Shown: in pieces, positions 23,867-32,741 of the stretch
Layout of the letters: every line of letters starts with the position of its first letter
How positions within the stretch are numbered: the first letter of the stretch is position 1
Origin: Apoda limacodes
Taxonomy: Eukaryota > Arthropoda > Insecta > Lepidoptera > Limacodidae
NCBI GenBank assembly: GCA_946406115.1
Contig: OX291554.1
Coordinates: 14,581,092-14,645,091, forward strand
DNA: 64,000 nt
Direction: 5' to 3'
Program-made: the position numbers and the translations under genes
The notes under the pieces: generated by a model
Told to the model about the DNA's origin: nothing
The model's input: only the letters and a program-made list of their open reading frames with translations
Databases searched by the model: none

Positions 23867-24835
23867 TGTTTCTACTGCACAACAATGACATGTTGTGTTG
23901 GACATCAACAACATACATTGCTATGCAAATGTCAGTACTGGATACTCTTATTACACGGGCCGTGCAAACATACCTCGTTCCGTTGTGGAGGAAAAGCTTG
24001 GATAACTTGTGTCTCAAATCTAGACCACTCTTTCCAAGGTCTCTGAATGGGGACGGGAAAACTTGGTCCGATTCAACCCTACAAAGACACAAGTCTGCGC
24101 GTTCACCGCTAAAAAAACCCCATTCACTGTGGTCCCACAATTCCAGAACACTCCCCTCTCCATCTCCAAGAACATTGGAAGCCTTGGTGTTGACACCTCA
24201 AGCGATGTTCAGTTCCGAGATCATTTGCAATACAAGGTGAAGCTGGCGTCCAAAAAACTTGAGGTACTCAATAGTGTGAAGCAGTACTTCACGTCAGAGC
24301 AAAGGTTGCTGCTTTAAAAGTCACAAGTTCGGCCCCATATGGAGTACTGCTGCCATCTCTGGGCGGGGGTGCACCCGGATACCAGCTTGGCCCATTTTAC
24401 TCGGTTCAACGACGGGCTGTGAAAATTGTTGACGATCCCAAACTTACTTGCCGTAAGTCTGAGGAGAGACTTTGCCTGACTTGTATTCTACCACTAGTGC
24501 AATGGGATATATGTGTTCTGAAGATTTTTTTAAAACGATGCCTACGGCTACTTTCGCCATTGGCAGGGAATTCATTCTTACATTTTAGAACCGAAATGGT
24601 CGCGTGCAGTGCGGTTTCAGAGAAACTTCCTCTCGCGAACGCTTGGGTTTTGGAATTAGCTCCCTGCCAAGGTTTTCTCTAAGAACTACGGTATGGGGTT
24701 CTTCAAGAAAGAAGTCATTAGATTTTTGAAAGGTCAGCAACGCGCGAGTGATACTCCTGGTGTTGCATAAGATACGGTGACCGCTTACTATCAGCCGGGC
24801 CATAAGCTTTTTTGCCAACTTGGTGGTAAAAAAAT
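23867..24835 (+). pseudogene. Jockey LINE ORF2 C-terminal copy, broken
   Basis: Begins in the LLHINDML / HCYADD region (both shifted). It reads cleanly at 24063-24317 (NPTKTQVCAFTAKKTPFTVV; SLGVDTSSDVQFRDH), then decays through the PHMEYCCHLW region to a tail with ACTATCAGCCGGGCCATAAG and a short A-run. Several stops and shifts make it non-functional. Confidence 0.85.
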
Positions 24836-25076
24836 AATTTATAACGCTTTAGGTAAGAGACGCTATAGATAACTGTAACTAAGTTATATTTAATTTTTAC
24901 TTCAAACTTTTTATGCACATGAATGTATGTGACCATAATTTTCTCACTTTTACTCGTTAAGTGTCATTCCGGCACTTTTTAATTTATTAATTTTTAGATA
25001 TATTATTTATTTATTCATCTTATACATTATTTTTTATTTACTCGCAAATGTGGGGAAAAAAGTTATGTCTAACAGT
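24836..25076. other. AT-rich stretch, no gene seen
   Basis: No feature supported. Confidence 0.4.
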
Positions 25077-25330
25077 CATCGTCGTCGTTTCAGCCGAAAT
25101 ACGACCACTGCTGAACGTAGGCCTCCCCCATATGTCTCCACAGCGGCCGGTCCTGAGCCTTCGCGCCCATCCGCTTCCTGCGTGTGTAATGTAATGTGTA
25201 ACAGTGGCGGTACGTAAATTTCAAACTCGAGTATAGCCTCGTAATTTTCAGATGGTAATCAAAGCGCACGGTGTGCGTCCGGCGAGGTTCACGCCAACCC
25301 ACTCCCCAGCAAGATGCCCGCAATGTGTAG
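25077..25330 (-). repeat. 3' end of a LINE with AQDR..W....GEAYVQQW C-terminus
   Basis: On the minus strand the frame reads AQDRPLWRHMGEAYVQQWSY followed by a stop and a (GAC/GAT)n-like end (GTCGTCGTTTCAG on the plus strand). This is the usual C-terminus and microsatellite tail of a widespread lepidopteran LINE. The related 3' end in plus orientation is at about 55690-55935. Confidence 0.7.
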
Positions 25331-25744
25331 GTACTATTTACACGAACTATTTCGAACCAATTTCGACTAGTGTTAGTGCCGGGTCAAGATACCAAACTTA
25401 ATTTTTACATGAAGGTTAAAGTTACCAATGACAAAAGTACCTACTATTCATATAATATTACATAACTAAGTGTTAAAATTTTTAAGATTTAAGCGGCTAC
25501 AGGTCACGATTTCAGGCACTCACAGACTAAACTAATGATTATTAAAAATTTATACTTTCAGTACTTCCATTTGTGCTAAGGCTTTGAAATTTTGCACATT
25601 GGTGACAATAACGATAAAAATAAAAAAAGGGCAAAACCGAATCGAATCATTCTGTAAGGAACAGTGGGGGCTCAGTAGAACAAGGGCTACCGACAATGGA
25701 ACAGCGGCAATAATTATTCAAATTTGAAACGAATCCACGCGATT

Positions 25745-25792
25745 TCACTTCGTTCTATTGTGGAGGAAAAGCGTGGAGAATATGTGCTGACT
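25745..25792 (+). repeat. Tiny Jockey LINE fragment
   Basis: CGTTCTATTGTGGAGGAAAAGCG is followed by GAGAATATGTG, coding for RSIVEEKR-E, which matches the post-YADD segment of the 17986-18975 frame. No other part of the element is visible here. Confidence 0.5.
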
Positions 25793-27187
25793 CCACCCGC
25801 AGCAAAGCGCGCGGTAAGACAAGGTCGCAGTGGCCCTACAGACAGCTGCCGAGCACATCAGGTGTGCTGCCTGTCATGTAGTAGCGGTGGTATCCCCATA
25901 CTAGTCACCGAGTTCATTAATAACTGGAATGCAGGATCAACTTCCTTAATGGTATCGGAGTTCTCAGCAGCGACAAACATCAATAGTCGATGTAATTATT
26001 ACAATTCAATATTTGTTTTTGTCTCACCGTAAAGTAACACGATAGTTCGACGATTTATTTTTTCTTGTTCGAAGACGACAAAACAAAACTTCGATTTTGA
26101 ATCGGACACCACAGCGCATTGACTCGATTTACAACCTGGTACCTGAAAAAGTTCTGGCAACGTAAATATGGGCGGTGGTGAATTGTGGGGAAGCGGAAGC
26201 ATCTAGGTAATAAATATTTTCCTACGACATGACCATTTTAATTATTTCGTCTTGAATGTTCTGGACAAGATTTTTTTTGGGGCAAAATGGCTACCAGAGC
26301 AGTGAAGATATGTAGCGTTCTCTTCTGTGAGAAGGCATAGACCTTTTGTATGAAAAAATCGGCAGCAATTGTGGCATTGTATAGTAGGGAGTTAATAGGT
26401 CTCAACGATTAAGGAAGTTTTAAAAGAACACACCCAGTTTGGTAAAAATTGACCTTCAATAGTCAAAACAACAGATTTGATATTTTGTCTGCCACGTTTA
26501 ACTTTCTATTTAGCAATCTAACTTTTAAAATTATGCCACAACCTTCTGGTAAATCTAACGAATCTACAAATTCTTGCATAGACCAGGCTGTAGGCACACC
26601 ACGGACCAGTCCGGTTCCATTCTGGTTACGTTATAAGAGGGAATAACAGCTTTAAATTTATTAGTAGAAAGGAAAGGAGCCACAGTAAATTAATTGGCAT
26701 CTAATGCAGATTGAAATTCTATGGAAACTCTCTTACGCCTCCCACACTTTCAATACCATCAGACTATATTATAAATTTTGTTTACATGAAGAAGCCTACT
26801 TACGGATTATGGTACCAGCGGCAAGATCAGGATATAAACTATAAAGGGTCCTTTATCACTTGGACCGTAAGAACCTTTTTCCTCCAAAAGGGTAGGGTAA
26901 GTAAAAACTACCTGAATTGAAGAAGATTATTCGATGTCATTCCTTGGGTTTTATGTCGTTAGGTTCCGTTTCTGCCTCAGAGTGTCATTTTTGAGTACGA
27001 CTCTCTGCCTGCATAGACGTGTCATCTGTTTGAGCAAGGGGATCAGGCCTTGGAGCGATATCATCCGCCATGGCTAGTAGTCGATCGGCCGGAGCCTACT
27101 GTCCACCAGATTAGTAAAAGACAAACAAAATGGAGATTAAGTACTTACTTTTACAATACACAAACACAAAACAAACAGTTAAAATCT
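25793..27187. other. Stretch without a supported gene
   Basis: Several 60-100-codon open frames cross this interval (25999-26202 minus, 26449-26646 plus, 26711-26920 plus) without motifs or paired splice sites. I leave them unassigned. Confidence 0.35.
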
Positions 27188-27480
27188 AATACCTTTAAAC
27201 GAGCAACTCTTGTATATATATATATAATCTAAATTTGGACACGGCTCCAACATTTTTCATGAAATTTAGTATGCAGGGTGTAGGGGGCGATAAATCGATC
27301 TAACTAGGTTTCATTTTTAGAAAACATCGTTTTATCCGTGTTTTTAGAAAACGATAAACTGAAAAATATGATTCTTCCTGACATCTATTGACGAATGGTA
27401 ACACCAAAGCTACTTGACAATAGATGGTGTTGTTAAAACAAAAACGAGCAAGGCTCGGTCTTCGTGTGTTAAACCACCAC
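27188..27480 (-). repeat. RTE-like 3' repeat, minus orientation
   Basis: The reverse complement matches 58050-58450: GAGCAACTCTTGTATATAT, TTTCATGAAATTTAGTATGCAGG, CGATAAATCGATCTA and AAAACATCGTTTTATCCGTG occur in mirrored order. Confidence 0.75.
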
Positions 27481-27487
27481 AGATTAT

Positions 27488-27640
27488 CTTTCATACTAAT
27501 ATTATAAATGCGAAAGTAAATCTGTCGGACTGTTACCTCTTCACGCAATGAAATTTGGAATGGAGATAGTTTGAGTCCCGGGAAAGGACATAGGCTACTT
27601 CGAAACTACAAGTGTGTGTCGGTTTTTTTCTGTAATTGAA
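27488..27640 (+). repeat. Common lepidopteran LINE-tail repeat
   Basis: ATACTAATATTATAAATGCGAAAG, GTTACCTCTTCACGCAATGAAATTTGG, and GTTTGAGTCCCGGGAAAGGACATAGGC are the consensus pieces of a repeat widespread in moths and butterflies. Two of its strings also occur in the 19905 and 20842 copies. Confidence 0.65.
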
Positions 27641-27789
27641 GAGTTGCCGTTAATTTTAAAAGGGCGCTACGGACACCGCACATTGCGCACACAGGGGTGA
27701 CATGGCCCTGAACGGTTGAAGATTCTTTTGGGGATGGTACGAGAAATTTGAGTGGCTGAGAAGTTAAGCTTAAAATTGCTCGCGTATGT

Positions 27790-28345
27790 TATTAATTATT
27801 ATTGAAATTCGAGTCTCTAGACACAAAAATATTCGAATTCTCTTAAAAATTTTCATCTCCTATTTTGATTTTTCAGTACAGGTGTAACGTCAATCTTAAT
27901 GTTCAACATGAAGCCAAATACTAATTATTATGAATTTAATTTCAGAAATGGTGGATTTCAAAACTTTCAACTTTCATTTCACCACCTTACGGGATAAGTT
28001 TTGCAAACCCTTTCTTATTGCTTGCCTATGCTCAGAAAAGAAACCTATTTGCTATATCTTAAGACACTAAAATATTGAAATTCTCATACAAATTTTCTTT
28101 CCCGATTTTGCCCTCTATATTTCAAAAACAGTGAATCACATTAATTCTGATTTTTAACTTCAGGCCAAATACTAAGTTTTGTGTATTTAGCTTCAAGATA
28201 CGGATTTCCATGCAAATTTTCAACACCTATTTTACCTCCGTAGAAGATAATTTTTGTAAAAGTGCCTTAGTGCTCTCCCAAGTAATAAAAGAAATCTTTT
28301 TGCAAAATTTCAAGTCTCTAGACTCAATAGCTCAGTTTGTTTTGT
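27790..28345 (+). repeat. Interspersed repeat (AAGTCTCTAGAC family)
   Basis: Repeated internal strings such as CGAGTCTCTAGACACAAAAATATTCGAATTCTC and TTCAAGTCTCTAGACTCAATAG, with TTTTGCAAA..CCTTTCTTATTGC between them. The same family occurs at about 55490-55660. Confidence 0.5.
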
Positions 28346-28670
28346 TTTATTATACATTATATATTTATATATACATATATATAATAAACAAAACAATTTA
28401 AAATTAGATAGAACATTAGCTGGTTCTATGGATTATTCGTTTGTTTCTTCATAATAAACTACTGAAAAACTTCACCACTCACAATATCTTGAGGAATTAG
28501 AAAGGTTAAGAAGTCTTCAAATTTCGAAACATAAACCTATATGTAAGTTTGGTGTATCACCTAGATAAATCTAAACAAAAGAATGTAAAGTGGCTCAGCA
28601 AATACCTTACCACAAAATTTAACCCAAAAAAAAATAAAAAATAAGTTCAAAATCTAAAATCCAGTCAGGA

Positions 28671-29132
28671 ACTAAAAAATTATGCTTGAAAAAGTATGAA
28701 ACAAGAAAATATTCTCATCTGAAATTATTATGTACAAACTATTCAGTAATTATTGTCAATTAAATAAACAACTTACACATACCATCCACTTACCATCAGG
28801 CGGAATGTAGGCATGTTTGCCACCTTAGTGGTATAAAAAAAAAAATTTTAGTGTATTTATTTAATATTCATAGTAATGTTCAGAGGATAGCTGTGGTTGT
28901 ATGCCACCTCCCTAATATCCTACTTAAATAAGTGCAAAAAACAAGCACAGCCTTCACACAACCACAATCCCCAAAACATCATTATGAATATTAAAGTAAA
29001 AAACTAAAATATATTATGTGTAAATTGTTTATTAAATAGACTATAACTACTGAATAGTTTGTGAATAACAATTTCAGATGAGAATATTTTCTTGTTATTT
29101 AATACCATTTACTTAGAGCGTAATTTTTTAGT
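28671..29132. mobile_element. Foldback element interrupted by a Jockey LINE tail
   Basis: Outer arms 28671-28779 and 29018-29132 are inverted (shared AACTAAAAAATTA, AGAAAATATTCTCATCTGAAA, CAAACTATTCAGTA). Inner arms 28855-28902 and 28955-29000 are also inverted (TTTAATATTCAT, GGTTGT). Between outer and inner left arms sits 28781-28845, a bare LINE tail (TTACCATCAGGCGGAATGTAGGC...GGTATAAAAAA). Removing it joins the left arm into one sequence of about 170 bp pairing with 28955-29132 around a ~52-nt loop. No coding capacity. Confidence 0.7.
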
Positions 29133-29473
29133 AGTTGGGTTGGGTTTTGTTTTTGACCTTGTTTTTCATTAATAAGTTAAAATAAAACCTACTTGTTTTC
29201 ACTGTTCTATAATTTTACTTGCTTTGAAGAGCTTATACAAATTTTTGTTTATCAGAGGTGGGCATTAATGACTGCAACACAGTTTTCAACTACTGCTGGC
29301 ATTATTGTTAGTTTTTTGAATAAAACTAAGGAAAAAAAATAAGCAAATGAAGGAAAAATAGGGTTTTACATGAAGGTATTTAGCATAAGTACTAAAACAA
29401 CATAATGAGATCTTAGTTTAGGTTTAAAAACTGTGTAAAAACAATCACTGGCTTGACAACAATTTTAGAACTT

Positions 29474-30724
29474 TTAACCTTGATAATTACAAAGCGTATC
29501 ATCATCAATAATTTTGAAGTGTTTGTCCAAATATCTTTCAATATCATTATCAACAGCAAAAATGTCACGTTCTTTATTTTGTATTACTTTCTCAAATTCA
29601 ATCCATTTGTCTTCTGGGAAATTTTTTAATATGTCAGTAATTTTGTTTTTTAATGAAAGTAAACTCTCAACATGCTCACCTTTTACTAGTCCATTCGTTT
29701 TGATATACCTCCACAGCATCTCTGTAGGTGATAAGTCATAAAAACTTGAAGGTAAGCGTAAAACATTATGGCCATACGCTTTTAAAATTAGATCAATATC
29801 AAACTGAGCATTGGAGTTGTTGGCAGAATATCTATTAATAAGGTTGTATAAATCTGGTTTACGCATTGTAGGATTACATGGAATATTTTTCTCCATCAAC
29901 CATGCCAGCATCTCCTCTTTTGAATTATATCTTGTTATCATTTTTTTTTTTAACTCCCCATGAACTGGACTTTTGTCCATAATTATAACACTTGAGGGTT
30001 TTAATATTGGTAACAATATATCAACCACCCATTTATTAAAATCTTCTTTATTTAATTGACAGCAAAATAATCCATTTTCATAACCCTTGTTCGAAATCAT
30101 CAGAAGTAACACATATTTATCATACATTACAGATGAAACATCAATACCATGGATCCACGGTTTCTTGAACATTAATGTTTTGTCTATGATCCTTTCATCA
30201 ATATAATAAATATTTCTTAAATTTTCCTCCCTTATTTTTTTTATTTTATTCAAATAGTAATATCTTTCAAATGTCCGTTCTGGATCCTCTATAAGCACAT
30301 GACCGATTTTTAATATTCTTCTGTAACCAAATCCCATCAAAGACAATTCACGTTTGAAATCTGGCAGATCTGGTACAATTGTTACTCGTGCTTTCACAGC
30401 ATCATAAAGATCATTAAAGTTTGGAGCTGATACTGTGGAATAAAAATCTCTTAAGCACTGTAAAACAACATAGCGACAGAAATCATCAATAAATTTATTT
30501 TCAGAATCAGAACAAACAGAGTGTATTTTTTTTATACAATCTTTAGAAAAACCTGTATAGTATGATACTCTCTCTACATAATCATCTAGAGGTACAATCA
30601 AACCGTTGGTATCACATTCTTTTTTACAGCGTTCAAATACAGTTTTAACCACAGAACTCACTTGAGAATTTATTTTTATTTCTTCACTGTCTAGTGGTTG
30701 TCCTAGAGTTTCGGTGTTAGTCAT
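29474..30724 (-). CDS. DDE (IS630/Tc1-mariner superfamily) transposase-like protein, intact, 416 aa
   Basis: An uninterrupted single-exon frame. An N-terminal helical part runs to about residue 115, then a segment typical of the family just before the catalytic core (FKRELSLMGFGYRRI; REENLRNIYYIDER). Proposed catalytic acidic residues are D176 (YIDER, replacing the usual YxDETW), D250 (VIIMDKSPVHG, family DNASYH) and E335 (LSPTEMLW, family NPIELIW); W190 is also conserved. The order, the KKKM...EEMLAWL linker and the helix after E335 fit 'DDE superfamily endonuclease' proteins common in insects. A plausible 3' splice site (TTTTGTTTCAG) ends 7 bases upstream of the ATG, suggesting a spliced 5' UTR. 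No flanking inverted repeats were found. It could be a recent transposase copy or a domesticated gene; full length and no stops are facts, activity is unknown. Confidence 0.85.
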   Translation of the reverse strand: MTNTETLGQPLDSEEIKINSQVSSVVKTVFERCKKECDTNGLIVPLDDYVERVSYYTGFSKDCIKKIHSVCSDSENKFIDDFCRYVVLQCLRDFYSTVSAPNFNDLYDAVKARVTIVPDLPDFKRELSLMGFGYRRILKIGHVLIEDPERTFERYYYLNKIKKIREENLRNIYYIDERIIDKTLMFKKPWIHGIDVSSVMYDKYVLLLMISNKGYENGLFCCQLNKEDFNKWVVDILLPILKPSSVIIMDKSPVHGELKKKMITRYNSKEEMLAWLMEKNIPCNPTMRKPDLYNLINRYSANNSNAQFDIDLILKAYGHNVLRLPSSFYDLSPTEMLWRYIKTNGLVKGEHVESLLSLKNKITDILKNFPEDKWIEFEKVIQNKERDIFAVDNDIERYLDKHFKIIDDDTLCNYQG

Positions 30725-31080
30725 AATTGACCTGAAACAAAATTATTTTAAAGTTTTACATGACAGAATAGTAAAGACACTTATGGTACCTATCAATTCA
30801 GTGTATATAATGGAAATATATACGATACCGATACGAATACTTTATTTAAAAGATTAAGATTACTGAAATGTTTTCAAATGGTTTTCATTACAAAGGAAGA
30901 ATACGATTATACCTGTTTTGTAGAACTCTGTAATGAATATTACCTGCATAGACCCTTTTAACTTTTCATAACGAAACCGATAATCACAGGTAATAGTATA
31001 TGCCGATAACAATTTATTTACAAATACCACATGAAAACAAACAAACATGCCACAAACTAGGGATGGTCGATGATTATCGA
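30725..31080 (-). promoter_or_regulatory. 5' UTR intron and promoter region of the transposase-like gene (putative)
   Basis: On the minus strand a pyrimidine-rich acceptor ending TTTTGTTTCAG (AG at 30733-30732) precedes GTCAATT-ATG. Candidate donors upstream are ATGCAG|GTAATATTC (about 30945) and AAACAG|GTATAAT (about 30915). The first exon would then begin near 30.95-31.08 kb. Inferred only from splice-like strings. Confidence 0.35.
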
Positions 31081-31174
31081 TGTTCGATTACTTCGTTGAT
31101 GGATGTTGAAAGGAAAAAGATCGATGTTTTGACATGTTGCTGTAACGATGTTGCTATGTGTTAAGCAAAGATGA

Positions 31175-31252
31175 CTTATACGTATAAGCACAGTGTAATA
31201 CAGTGGTCAACAAACTCATGTATTGACCACTGTATTACACTGTGCTTATACG
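31175..31252. repeat. Perfect 30-bp inverted repeat with 12-nt loop
   Basis: Arms 31181-31210 and 31223-31252 are exactly complementary (arm starts CGTATAAGCACAGTGTAATA), with the 12-nt loop CAAACTCATGTA. The left end overlaps a second palindrome, CTTATACGTATAAG (31175-31188). Confidence 0.9.
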
Positions 31253-31400
31253 TTGAGGTGCGGGAAGGGGATCGGGCGGGGCGGGGCCACCGCGGGTCTC
31301 AAGATGAATGGCATCTGCGGGTAATTGCGAGCGAGGACACTGCTCGGCTACGTATACGTGCGATTTGTCTGAGCGATTACAAATTGTTATCTAATATATA
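31253..31400. other. GC-rich short stretch right of the hairpin
   Basis: GGGCGGGGCGGGGCCACCGCGGG at about 31275 and moderate GC up to 31370 stand out from the AT-rich flanks. It could be a promoter or 5' exon for the plus-strand candidate gene, but no frame there links in phase to the exons found. Confidence 0.3.
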
Positions 31401-31862
31401 CTAGCTGTCCCGGCGAACGTTGTTCCGCTGCCGTCCCTCTGTACCCGGCGAAAGTTGGTTTTTACCTATAGTGCCCGAGTCCGGCTCGCACTTGACATAT
31501 CGAGATAAAAACTATCCTATCTTTTAAGTTGGATCATATAACAGATATTTACGAAGTTTGATCAAAATCGGTTCAGTAGTTTAGGAGTCCATTAAGGACA
31601 AACATTGTGACACGAGATTTATATATATCTAACTAGCTGTCCCGGCGAACGTTGTTCCGCTGCCGTCCCTCTGTACCCGGCGAAAGTTGGTTTTTACCTA
31701 TAGTGCCCGAGTCCGGCTCGCACTTGACATATCGAGATAAAAACTATCCTATCTTTTAAGTTGGATCAAATAACAGATATTTACGAAGTTTGATCAAAAT
31801 CGGTTCAGTAGTTTAGGAGTCCATTGAGGACAAACATTGTGACACGAGATTTATATATATTA
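31401..31862 (+). repeat. Tandem duplicate of a short retroposon-like repeat (2 x 232 bp)
   Basis: Units start CTAGCTGTCCCGGCGAACGTTG at 31401 and 31633 and end GACACGAGATTTATATATAT. I see only two or three differences between them. The consensus (...ATCAAAATCGGTTCAGTAGTTTAGGAGTCCA...) is common in insect genomes as a LINE/SINE 3' part. Confidence 0.85.
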
Positions 31863-31889
31863 AGATATATATTATAAAAATTAATCCCT

Positions 31890-32300
31890 GTTTTCCTTGG
31901 TCATGTCGTTACTTGAGAACGACTGCACTAATTATGTATATATTGGATAATTCTTTTTTGTTGTTTGTTGTGCATACGCCTTAAAAGGTTTTTTAGAAAG
32001 GGAAAACTGGCGAGTCCAACTCACAAACTAAGGGTTAACCGATTGTAATGAAATTTTGGTAAGTTGTGGTGCATTTTTTTTTCTGAACTGACAATGCAGT
32101 TGGCTGTCACCGGGCTTTTGGGGCGAGACTCTGAAGGAGTCTCAACCCATATAGCGCCCAACGCTCAAGGGCTCCTCGCGGGGGGAGCCTTGGCTTGGGT
32201 TGTCACTCTCTGGGGCGTCCCTTCGACCAGCGTGAGCCTCGAACCCGAAGGTATGTCTGCGCCAGGACACGCCGGGGAAGGTTTATGAATTACTACAACC
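31890..32300 (+). repeat. GC-rich interspersed repeat, plus copy
   Basis: The part at 32100-32285 (GGGCGAGACTCTGAAGGAGT, GCGCCCAACGCTCAAGGGCT, CCTTCGACCAGCGTGAGCCTCGAACC) matches, inverted, 61340-61540. An open frame of 74 codons crosses it, but the opposite-strand copy has different breaks, so I do not call a protein. Confidence 0.6.
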
Positions 32301-32698
32301 CTTTCAGAATACGCGCCGAGGCAGTTGTTTGAAAAAAGAAAAACAACGGTTGCGAGATCAGCTAGTGGGTTATAAAAATTGTGCAGTATTTCAGTGCTAA
32401 AGAATTATCCGCAAAGAATTTAAAAAAAAATATTTGTTCAATAGAAAAATACAAAATAACTGGAAATTTTATATCTTATTATTTCAGTGACTGAAATTAA
32501 AATCAGAGCGAATCAAAACAGTTTTTACTAAATTTGTTATTGCATTTATATCCGGGTAACTAAGCAAATGTTAACATGATTCTTCTCAATAAACCTCTTC
32601 CAACAACTTGGTTTATAATAGTGGTAAAATTATTCGTTTTAATTTATGTTTTATTTTTGTCGGCAGATAATGAACTAATCGTTAAATTTTTTGTGTAG
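32301..32698. other. AT-rich stretch before the candidate gene
   Basis: No supported exon; the acceptor-like TTATTTCAG at about 32487 leads into a frame with early stops. Confidence 0.35.
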
Positions 32699-32741
32699 GT
32701 CCTGATAACAAATATCTCAGCATCAGATTATGATAGAACTG
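32699..32741 (+). CDS. Candidate exon a (weak; GC-AG donor)
   Basis: Acceptor TTTTTTGTGTAG, then 43 bases open only in phase 0 (VLITNISASDYDRT plus one base), then G|GCAAGT, a non-canonical but known donor type. The leftover base fits the phase-1 start of the 33857 exon, giving the codon GAA across the junction. Confidence 0.3.

Noticed and set aside
31181..31252. A transcription terminator or standard miRNA precursor
   Set aside because: Intrinsic terminators are bacterial. An animal pre-miRNA stem normally carries mismatches and bulges, while this one is perfect. An siRNA source is left open in the findings.
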